Part shown: one piece after another, positions 22,187-31,400 of the stretch
Layout of the letters: each line of letters begins with the position of its first letter
How positions within the stretch are numbered: the stretch's first letter is position 1
Origin: Ditylenchus dipsaci
Taxonomy: Eukaryota > Nematoda > Chromadorea > Rhabditida > Anguinidae
Direction of reading: 5' to 3'
DNA: 64,000 bases
Assembly: GCA_004194705.1 (NCBI GenBank)
Contig: SADC01001168.1
Coordinates: forward strand, 558,001-622,000
Notes under the pieces: generated by a model
Seen by the model: the letters and a program-made list of their open reading frames with translations, nothing else
What the model was told of the DNA's origin: nothing
Databases searched by the model: none
Position numbers and translations under genes: made by a program

Positions 22187-23396
22187 TAGGGTTGTCGACG
22201 CGTCGAATTTTCGATGCGTCAAGTCGAGTCCAACGTCGAAAGTCGAAATTTTTCGACGCGTCGAGACAAAAGTCGAAAATTTTTTCTACACGTAAAATTG
22301 AAGTTCAAAATTTTTCCGAACTGGCAGGTATATACTCCAACCACTACCCTAACTATAAATTCTTACAACTACAACAAATTACAACAACTTTCTCGTTGAC
22401 AAGCTTACTTAACTGTACCGAAATGGTAGTATTCAGGTATTCTACCGGTCAGTGGCGCGTGGAGCTAGTTCTGAGTCCGGTGCCAAATATGCCTTGATCC
22501 CACTTTGATTTTTCATTAAAAATTGCTTGGTATGCCAGAAGAGTCAGTAGGGGTACCAGGTGATTTGGTAGAGGTACCAGGTGAGTGAGTAGAGGTTACT
22601 GGAGAGTAGGTGGGGTGCCAGGAGAGTGAGTACTACTCACTCAGTAGGTATACCAGGAGAGTCAGTAGGAGTACCAGGTGAGAGGGTAGAGGTGAGTGAG
22701 TAGTTGCACCTGGAAAGTGGACAGGTGATCCGAGAGAGTAGGTATGAGAGCCTAGAGAATGAGTAGGTTTGCCAGACGAGTGAGTAGGTGTGCCGAGAAC
22801 GCAAGTGCGACATTCAGTAAGGGAACGTGAGCAACGAGCATGAATAGGTGAGCCAGGACAGCGAATAGGTGAGCCAGAAAAGTGGCTAGGTGGGCAAGAA
22901 GTGTATGTAGGTGTACCAGAATAGTCAGCAAGTGCCAGAAGCGCAGGTAGTGATGCCCTGAGAATAGGTAGATCGGCCATGAGAGTGACTAGGGGTGCCA
23001 GGTAAGTGAGAGGTGTACTCAGGCAGGAGAGTAAGAGGGGAGTTTCGAAAGTGGGTAGGTCAGCCAGGAGAGTAGATAGGTGAAGAAAATTTAGCAGCTT
23101 GATAATTAAATTTAATTAGCAGCTTGACCAAGGCGAGGGTGGTCCACCGAAGGTGGTCCCGAGCTAGTAGTCATCATTATTCGACTGCGGCGGAGAAAAA
23201 ACCTTGTTTTGGAAAGTTAGAAATTTTACGTGTCAAGACGAAAGGCAACGTGTCAAAATCTTCGAATTGACGCGTCGGGTCGAACGTCGAAAGTCGAAAT
23301 TTTCGACGCGTCGAGTCGAGTCGAACGTCGAAAGTCGAAAATTTTCGACTTTTCGACGTGAAAAGTCGAATTCGACGCGTCGAGTCGACAACCCTA
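22187..23396. mobile_element. non-autonomous hAT element, 1.2 kb
   Basis: Ends TAGGGTTGTCGACGCGTCGA and TCGACGCGTCGAGTCGACAA+CCCTA are inverted. Both are flanked by the 8-bp duplication TACCTAAG (22179-22186 and 23397-23404), diagnostic of hAT transposition. Sub-terminal zones are packed with TCGACGCGTCGA and AACGTCGAAAGTCGAAA. The middle is a minisatellite. No transposase frame remains. Confidence 0.9.
22530..23090. repeat. minisatellite inside the hAT element
   Basis: Tandem, diverged units around GTAGGTGTGCCAGGAGAGTG fill the element's interior. The 115-codon minus-strand frame at 22633-22980 (repeating G-S-P-T-H-S) is a by-product of this repeat. Confidence 0.75.
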
Positions 23397-23986
23397 TACC
23401 TAAGTAATACATGTATGTCATATGGACCCGTAGTAAATACGAAAGTTAGTGACTAAATATTTAGACTTCTAGGCTAAAGTCTAAAGTCTAAATCAACGAA
23501 AAAGTGGTCGTAGTAAATATCGACGGGTAAAGTCTACTTTTTTATTGGTAACTAAATATTTGGTTTTTTGGTAGTAAATAGGTTAAGGCAAATTATTTAG
23601 TCGACTAAATTATTTAGTGACTAATTTCCGTAGTAAATATAGAGACTAAAGTTGAGGTTAAAGTCTAAATATTTAGTTTAGTGACTAATTTTTCCCACTA
23701 AAAAAGTGGACTGCCCTAGGGCAGGCTAAATTTATTTAGTCCTAACTTCCAGCCCGTTTTTATCATACTTTGTCAGAGTCGATCTATTTTTTGATCTTGA
23801 CGCTCCTATACCAACTTTTATCGCTCTTTCTATCTGTCATTATCGTTTTTTCATTTTGCTTGGAAAATGTCGAGAAAATGGACGTTTTCGAAACATACCG
23901 TTTGTGTCACTTTTGAGCATTATATGACACTGAATAGCCTTTCCTTCACGCTTAGCTTACAATCGTTTAGATCTGGAAGCTCAATA

Positions 23987-24245
23987 ATGGAGAAAAGCCG
24001 ATTCAATGCCGACATCTCTGCGAAGTTGTCCGCGCTCGTCACAGACTCATTTTCTGCACTCTTTCTGTCTTCTCGTACAGCCGATGCTCAGTCCAAGTCG
24101 AACAAAGCATGGGATGATGTGACCAAAAAACTCAACACTGCGTTCGTCGACCAGGGAACCTGCTTCAGCTCGGACCAAGTCGAAAAAACACTGGAAGTAT
24201 CTCAAGGGAAAAGCGAAGGAGGTGAATGCAAACAAGAAGAAGTAG
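23987..24245 (+). pseudogene. Harbinger Myb/SANT-like DNA-binding protein, frameshifted
   Basis: The frame begins MEKSRFNADISAKLSALVTD and contains the trihelix-like helix SNKAWDDVTKKLNTAF. At about 24183-24188 a six-A run shifts the frame. The expected third helix, HWKYLKGKAKEVNANKKK, then follows in the next frame and ends at a stop. The W...W spacing and basic tail fit the Myb-like partner protein of PIF/Harbinger elements. The larger frame opening at 23867 adds residues with no similarity. Confidence 0.7.
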
Positions 24246-24309
24246 GAATTTTTGAATTGGCTATATGGATTAAGGGAATAGTGTTTATTTAGACATGGTG
24301 CTGCATAGC

Positions 24310-24513
24310 AAAGTTAGGCTCAAATTGGAGAATGTGGTCGATGTAGTGCTCTCAACCGCTGTTCTACACAATCTTGCCATTGAGCTCCGGATGCCTGAGC
24401 CTGAGGATTAAGAGGAATTCGAAGATGAGCAACCGGATGAAGAGCTCGACCAAGGACGTCAAATGACTGGGATTCAAGATAGAAACAGAATTGTGAGACA
24501 ATATTTTGGCTGA
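24310..24513 (+). pseudogene. Harbinger transposase C-terminal remnant
   Basis: The frame reads LENVVDVVLSTAVLHNLAIE, then an acidic linker with an in-frame TAA at about 24409, then NRIVRQYFG and a stop. The 'AVLHNLAIE' helix and terminal 'R..IVRQYF' match the tail of HARBI1-type DDE transposases. The upstream catalytic domain is absent, so this is a deletion derivative. Confidence 0.75.
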
Positions 24514-24830
24514 AAATGTGGTGTCTATTGTTGTGAAAGTGAATATAGGTGTCAAGACATATTTATGGAAATAAATTATTTACTACGGCTAAATATTTAG
24601 CTGCTAATTTTATAGCCTGCAAATATTTAGTGACTAATTATTTAGACACTAATTCTATATTAACTGCGACTAAATAATTAGACTTTGTTCCGACTGTATG
24701 TCTAAATATTTAGTCGACTAAATATTTAGTCACTAACTAATTAGACGGCTAAATTTTTTATTTACTACCGATTAGCCACTTTTATTAGTGACTAAAAATT
24801 AGTGATTAAATGTCGTATTCACTACGGGTC

Positions 24831-25659
24831 ATGGGTACTAAATACTCGAGAACTGTGGTTATTGCAAGAAAAACTTTGTTTTTTGACTTACCGAACCGTG
24901 TACAGGACACAATTATGGACAAGGTACAATGATTTCCAATTCAGCTAACTCCAAAATTTTGCATTCTGGAGCTAGATACCGTTTAGGGCAGGTACCAAGC
25001 GGTTTCCGTACCCACCCTGAAGTCTAGTGGTCCTATAAAAACTACCGTATTTTCTCTAATTAAACTGATGTCTCTAATAAACTGGCATCGCTTATTTTGA
25101 GAGTCTGTGATACAGACTCTCAAAGTAAAGGGTCTGTATCTCGAGACTCTGTATCTCAGAACAGAATAAATATTTTGCAAAGCTGTTTTTTTTCGCCATT
25201 TCGGTACTATTCCATTGTACTCCCCCCTTAAAAAGCTATTCCAGTGTGACCCACCCCCCCCCCCAAAAGGACCTATTCCATTGTACACCCCCCCCCAAAA
25301 CCAACTTTTATATGCACTCAAAAACCATTTTATGTGATAATTTCGCCATAAAAAGGCCAGAACAGCCATTTAATTAGGGTTCAAGGGCGGTTTTGGGAGG
25401 AGAAGGGACAAAACAGGGTCACTAATAAATAAGGTTTAAGGCACTCTCAAACCAGCAACTTGGGGTCCACCACATAATATATACGTTTGAAGCACGTCAA
25501 ACCCAGCAACTTGTGGAGGACCCAAATACATAACTACTCAAAAGCTCTCAAGGGCCATCCGGGAAGGTCAAATTCCTAGGATCGGAGGAAAAAAACCATT
25601 TCAAAACAAAATTTTATTTTGTCAACGACACACACAGACTGAACAACACTGGAATTTAC
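24831..25659. mobile_element. CCGTATTTTC-family remnant and C-rich DNA
   Basis: CCGTATTTTCTCTAATTAAA starts at about 25047 and AATAAACTGGC follows. A second relative (CAGACTCTCAAAGTAAAGGG, GCAAAGCTG) extends to about 25190. C-runs at 25225-25300 follow. No gene is supportable. Confidence 0.5.
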
Positions 25660-25665
25660 TTTATT
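25660..25665 (-). terminator. polyadenylation signal AATAAA
   Basis: AATAAA on the minus strand lies 25 nt past the stop codon of the repeated-exon gene at 25690, in the expected position for 3' end formation. Confidence 0.5.
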
Positions 25666-25689
25666 GTTTAAACACGCATAAAAATGCAC

Positions 25690-26300
25690 TCACATCACAG
25701 ATTTAAAGCCCGAAGTTTTGAAATTCATCACCATACTTTTTCTCCTCTGCACCTTGAAGGAGATTTCCAGGCTGCTGCGCAACTTCAGGGAGAATTTCAT
25801 CAGCGCTTTTTCAGCGGTAAGCTTAGCCATAGACTCTTGCTCAACTCCTGTAAGAACTTCAGCTTGACTAAAAAAAAATTCACAATTCAATGAAAACACC
25901 TTACATTTCCTGGCTCGCACCTTCAAGGGAATTTTTAGACTGCTGCGAAACTTCAGGGGCAACTTATCGGCCTTTTTTTCACCGCTCAGACTGGCCTTAG
26001 CCTGCACAACTTCTGGATCTTCCTTAAAGAAGGAAATAACCTCAATCTAGCCACGGAACAACTTACCTTTTTCCGTCTGCACCGTGAAGGGACGTCTTAT
26101 ATTTATCCAATACTTCAGAGTCAACCGCACATTTCCTAAAAAAAAAAGAGTCACAAAACACCTTAATGATTATGTGCATTATGAATAATCTCACTTTTTC
26201 TTGCTAGCACCCTAAAGGCTCTGCTTTTGATCCTTCTGACTTGATTTTTTCCCAAACGCTCGAAGTCGCTCTTGAAAATCGTTGTAAACTTCTTCGACAT
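25690..26300 (-). CDS. novel small basic protein from repeated phase-1 exons
   Basis: Four exons: 26300-26195, 26135-26067, 26018-25905 and 25862-25690, joined by GT-AG introns of 59, 48 and 42 nt. All three junctions are phase 1, and the sum is exactly 154 codons with no frameshift. Translation starts MSKKFTTIFKSDFERLGKNQ. Each exon ends in a related motif: FRVLARK, FTVQTEK, LKVRARK, FKVQRRK. Exons 3 and 4 are clear duplicates, with LPLKFRSSLKIPLKVRARK and FSLKLRSSLEISFKVQRRK. The protein is about 153 residues, very Lys/Arg-rich, with alternating hydrophobic and basic residues. There is no signal peptide or known domain. The last exon either reads through to the stop or has an unused GTATGG donor at 25736. 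The family is unrecognised, and the function is not inferable. Confidence 0.6.
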
Positions 26301-27993
26301 TTCGCTAAAATGATTCAAAAGTACAAAATGGTAAAAAAAAGTTCCGGTACAGAGATGAGCGACAATTTATGACACGAGATCGGGAGACACCGACATGCAA
26401 GACAAAAACTAGACAAAATGGATCAATGACTTGTTGACAAGGGAGAAAACTTTTTATTCGAATGCACGAGGCCACAGGTTCGTTACCACTGGGTAGAACC
26501 TTGTTTTATACATTTCTTCGGCTACGAGTTTTGTGTGGCTCTCCTCATACTCCCGCGCAACACGAGTCGCGCAACAAAATTTTATAGGGTTCTACAGGAA
26601 CAATTTTTTTTTCGGTCGCAGACATCTTTTATTCAAAATGTTTTATTCAAAACGTCAATTTCTTGCGCAACACGCCGATTTTCGCAAGAAAGTGACGCAG
26701 CACGCCAATTTGCCATATACTTGTGATTATTCCTAAAATATTTTTATATCAGATTGAAAACTTTTTATTACCAAAATGTTTGCTAGATTCTATCAGTCAT
26801 TTTGAGTATAAGATGTCTCGACCGGAATAAAAATTGTTCCTGTACAACCCTATGAAATTTTGTAGCGCGACTCGTGCTGCGCGGGACTATGAGGGGGCCT
26901 GTCAAAATGATCCTAACACTCTTAGGTTTCTAACAAGATTCAGTTCAGTTGGGTCTCAATTTGAGACTCGAGTCTTTCGCTATGAGTTTCGCAATTTCGC
27001 TATGACAGTCTACTCTCAAGTACAAGTAAAAATAAATTTGTAGCACGCAATGTACCGGATTTTCTCTAATAACTGCCCTGGGCCGCTTATTTTTTAACCC
27101 TACTCCAGAGGGGCGCTTATTGGAGGGGACGCTGGATCTGAAGTGATGGAGATCGAACAAGAAGAGCCTACTCGAGATGCCAGGGAAGCTTTAAAAACCG
27201 CAGCAGCTGTTACTACTCCAATCCAGCTCTGCAATAAGAAGGATCAGTCGATGGCTTAAGAACACTTGAAGAATTTGAAGCAAAGGAAATTCATGATTTT
27301 TTCTGTTAACCCTTGATTGTTTATTTGCATGTTACCATTGTTTGAACATATCTCATTATTGTTTCAGCAAATCTCTTTATTATGTCCGGCTGTAAATAGT
27401 TCTAAAAATGACTCTCTAAGTTGTGTCTGCTATCCATAGCGTCCGGCTGAGTATAGCTCGATACTATGACTCTTTTTATTGCGTCGGTCTTCATTGCGTC
27501 CAGCTCTACATTGCGTCCGGGTGGGGCTGGTCTCAGCCTAGACGCAATGGAGAGCGTAGACTGTAAATGATTTCAAAAATATGTTTCAGCTGACTTTGAA
27601 AAAGCGGATTTTGAGAAATTTTTTAAGAAAATGTTAAAAAGTGCAAGCGGCACTGTACAAAACTTTATATTTTTGAAATACTAGAGGGGTTCACATTTAT
27701 TTATTACTTTGCATCTGATTTATATTTTTCAAAGAAAAAGGACTATGTAGAATAGTGAAGTGAAAGAAATGTGGAAGAAGAGACATTAAACTATCGAATG
27801 GATACAGAGTTGAGTAATTTTGGACCAGGTAAAAAATTTACCGCGGTTTCTGACTAATAATTTTTTATGCCTATCGTGTAGAAGAAAATTGCTGGTGAAA
27901 GGGAAAAGTTAGTGCATTGCTCTCGGGACCGGCCCTAGCCGGACGCGATATAAGCTGGACGCGATTGAGTGGGCGCAATAAGAGAGTTTGTTA
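26301..27993. other. no gene; repeat remnants
   Basis: Contains a tRNA-derived fragment near 26450-26500, an inverted pair GAGTCGCGCAACAAAATTTT / AAATTTTGTAGCGCGACTCG (about 26567 and 26862), a CCGTATTTTC-family fragment at about 27054-27140, and GCGTCCGGCTG-type MITE remnants at 27380-27570. No host gene was found. Confidence 0.45.
26450..26500 (+). repeat. tRNA-like B-box fragment
   Basis: GAGGCCACAGGTTCGTTACC with CACTGGGTAG resembles a tRNA T-arm. No full cloverleaf is present. Confidence 0.3.
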
Positions 27994-28235
27994 CAGTCAA
28001 ACCTCGATAATCCGCCACCCCATGGGACCGATCCGAGGGTGGCGGATTATCGAGGTGGCGGTTTAGCGGGGGTAAAGTTTATTGAGTTTCTCTGACGGCC
28101 AACCAAATCGGGCTTAACGAGGGTGGCGGTTTATCGAGGGTGGCGGTTTAGCGGGGTGGCGGATTATCGAGGTTTGACTGTATAAGGACAATCATTATTG
28201 ACCGACCAAACCGAATGCTATATCGAGCGTCGACT
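27930..28235. mobile_element. older MITE split by a younger one
   Basis: GGGACCGGCCCTAGCCGGAC and GCGCAATAAGAGAG on the left, and AACCGAATGCTATATCGAGC then GTCGACTGTA on the right, are halves of one GGACGCGATATA-type MITE. The element at 27994-28180 was inserted into it at a TA. Confidence 0.55.
27994..28180. mobile_element. young pogo-like MITE (CCGCCACC type), copy 1
   Basis: It is 187 bp with perfect inverted ends CAGTCAAACCTCGATAATCC and GGATTATCGAGGTTTGACTG, flanked by TA. Internal GGTGGCGGTTTA boxes repeat. By eye it is about 97% identical to the copy at 55512-55696, so this family moved recently. Confidence 0.9.
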
Positions 28236-28302
28236 GTATACTGTTCATTCACCTTTTTGTAGTAACTGATAAAGTTAAACCTTTTTTTAGTAAAATACCT
28301 GT

Positions 28303-28308
28303 TTTATT
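28303..28308 (-). terminator. polyadenylation signal AATAAA of KANSL2
   Basis: AATAAA on the minus strand lies about 130 nt downstream of the KANSL2 stop codon. Confidence 0.5.
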
Positions 28309-28435
28309 GAAGTATTTGGAAAGAAAATAAAAAATGCACACACATACAAACAACATTCATGACAAATACATACATACAACTTATAACAAATAACAACAAG
28401 TATGAATAAAAGCACAACAACTATATATACACCTC

Positions 28436-31400
28436 TTATTCTAGCACTTGCTGTTGAGGAGTGGGAGCCATCTCTACTATTTCCTTGGCCATCTCCTTGG
28501 AGTTCACCTCTTTTTGGATTGACTCCTGGACTAACTGAGGAGGCGAACAAGACTGACCAGCTGGTTGGCTATTGTTGTTATTGTTGGCAGGAATAGACTG
28601 TTGCTGCTGCTTCTGCTGGTTAACATTATTGGACATCGGCATTGGCCGAAATTGTTGCCGTTTGATGGTCGGCTGATTCTTCAGAGTTCTGAGTGGACCA
28701 GCACCTCCTCTTGGCATTGGTCCGGGCATGGACATCAGCGTGGCTGGTTGTCCAATGGGCTGCATCCGAATCTGTAAAAGAAATAAGTATAAAGTTGTTT
28801 ACGACATTAGGAAAATATATGTTTAAACAGTGATACGATCTGTACTTTTTTTTAAATATATAACCACAAATATTTTATTTTCTTTGTTTAGGACATATCG
28901 GAATTACGCCGCAAATATTAGGAACTTTGCCGAAAATAGTCGGAGTCTTGCCACAAATTTAGAAAAAAACACTTTTTTATTAAGAACAAAACAAAAAGTT
29001 GCGACTATTTGCGGCAAAATTGCGACTTTGCAAACTTGTAGGTGATTTTTGATATAAGTGCAACTGTTTAACTAACCGTATGTGACGATAGTTGACCATT
29101 GCCAATCGGTTGGTAATATCCAGCCCTCCACCACCTTGAGAGACATGATAGACCGGCTGCAGGTGTGAATTGCCTGATCCACCCATATAGTATCGGGGTT
29201 GTCCACCTGGACTAGTCATGTTCATAGGCATTTGTCTTGAACCGCTGCCTTGAATAATCTTGCTCATAGGTATTGGTTGGCCACTCCTCGGGGAAATGGC
29301 GATAGGTTGGCTGGGTGGTGGAAAACCACCATTTCTACCCACTAATCTGGCCATCTTCGGCATTGGTGCGCCCATCCCCCTTGGTTGTTGCATTTTGTGG
29401 AAGCTGGACTGCAGAGTTTCTTGTCTGTATCTAGGCATCTGGTTAGGGGGTGCCATCATAGTCGCTATCCTCTTAGTGCCTCCTGACCCATTAGAAACCG
29501 GCTTGGAAGGTTGGTTGCCTTTGCCAACGAATGGACGGGTGCGAGCACAACTCTCTGCCTCTAAGAGCTTGGGAGAAGGAGACTGGCCATTCGTGTTCGT
29601 GGAGAAACCATTGCGACCATTGGGAGAAGCTTTGTCGAGTGGTTGTTTGCTGGAGAGAGGAGTGAGAGGAAGCTTGGACGGATCTGGCCCAACCACCACT
29701 TCTCGAAAAGTTGACTGTGAATCCAAAGAGTGCCGCTGACGAGAAGGACTGAAAATGATGTAATTTAATTTCAGTATCCGAAATTCTCGTCCATCCATAA
29801 AAAGGAAAATTATTTGATACTGTTTTCCATTATTGCATTTTTAAAAAAAAAGGAGAGGAATTTTATACAGACCACTCTTGATCGACCATCACCTACTCAA
29901 GTTCGTTCTCGCCGATGGTCCAACACTTTCGCCTCTATTTTTGAAACCTGATTCCTCAGTACAATCAGAAAAGTCGCAAGGTTTCTAATAAATGCCAGCG
30001 ATTTTGTTGAAAATACTAGCACTACTCAATTTATTATACCCTTATTTTTGAAAAAAGTGTCGGACTCTAGGCGGTAACGAACATGAAATGGTTACAATAA
30101 ATCAGGAGTAGACTATACTAGCAGAGCTTAAGAAAATTTCGATGTCTCTGTTTTGTTCTGATCTCCCTCGGTACAAAATTTTGCATTCTTTGAGCCTCCT
30201 AGATCCAAATTTAAGAAAAAAAGTTCTGGGGTGTAGTTTACTTTTTATTGATACTAATGTGAATATAAAAATACTCACTCAACAAGTCTACGTTGCCCGA
30301 CATTTGTGCCAGCACTCATTGGAATGGAGACAAATTGTCCCTCAGGAGCAGAATTCTTCGTGGAATGCAGCAAGAAATTGGTGTTGAGTGTCGTGCGTGT
30401 AGTTGCATTCGATTCTTGACCCCATTCATTTGCTGTATTTGCTGTTGGAGCTGCTTCTGGGCCTTTACTTGGTCCACACATTGTTGCACATAAGCTGTTG
30501 AGTCGATGTCGTCTTCAATGCAAATATTTCTAGCCGACTCTTTCCTATCTCTCGACTTGGAAAATCCATTCGTGTTGTTACTTGAGCCGGCTTGCATCTG
30601 ACCATTCAGTTCTGAAACAAAAATATATATCAGGAATGATATTTTCCTGGTTGTTATTTCTTTTGCTGCTTCAAAAAATCTACAAAAACATTGCTTCCCG
30701 AGTCTTACTATCCCAAAATTTTAAAGGGGAATTAAAGACAGGGGGCAAAATTTGTGACTAAAAATTTATTTGAGGCATGGTGCATTGGATAAGCGTTAGT
30801 CTGTCCATTAAAATGGTGAGCAGGTTCGATCCCCCGGTGGCGCGTTGGTTATTTCGGCTTGCTTGACCAATTCTTAAAAGTAGTTCGACCTTTTTGCGCC
30901 AGATCTAAAAGCAGTGACCCAAATTACCTAAACATTGCTCAAATAAGCCGGAATAATTAGCGTGCCACCTGGTGGGGTCGAACCTGCGCACCATTTTAAG
31001 TATTCAGTTTAAATATTAAGTCATCATGCACCGAAAAAGTTTCTAGTCCCATAAGTTGACCGCTCCCTTTAATCAAATTTGATAACTATGCCATAATTTT
31101 TCACTAATATACTTGTTATCGAATGCTAACTCGGCGACATTGCTACCGAAATTTTTTTCACTTACCAGCTTCGTTGTCCTCATCTGATGAGTTAGCAAAA
31201 AGCTCTTCGTTGGGTACAGGCACAAATCCATTGGGGAGTGGTCTTGAAGCCTCCGGCTTTCTGCTCTTCAAAGCCTTCTTCTGCTTAACTGCACCATCAA
31301 GCAGTGGTCTGTCATTGAGTATCAAGGCTGGTTGACTGTTGTTATAGCGGCTGTTAATTCCTCCTCCTAACTGATGGTTGGAGATGAAAAACTGGCTGCC

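Larger units (their letters stand above)
23425..24830 (+). mobile_element. degenerate PIF/Harbinger transposon
   Basis: Inverted ends GACCCGTAGTAAATACGA and TCGTATTCACTACGGGTC are flanked by a 3-bp ATG repeat (23422-23424, 24831-24833). PIF/Harbinger elements make 3-bp duplications and encode two proteins, and remnants of both are inside. Sub-terminal regions carry many copies of TAAATATTTAGTCACTAA in both orientations, plausible transposase-binding sites. Most of the catalytic domain is missing. Confidence 0.85.

Noticed and set aside
22633..22980. 115-codon minus-strand frame with repeating G-S-P-T-H-S
   Set aside because: It lies wholly inside a minisatellite within a hAT element, and the repeat explains the open frame.
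29260..29739. 159-codon plus-strand frame
   Set aside because: It is the antisense shadow of KANSL2 exon 10.
30772..30845. Functional tRNA gene
   Set aside because: The B-box is perfect, but acceptor, D and anticodon stems do not pair. It is best read as tRNA-derived.
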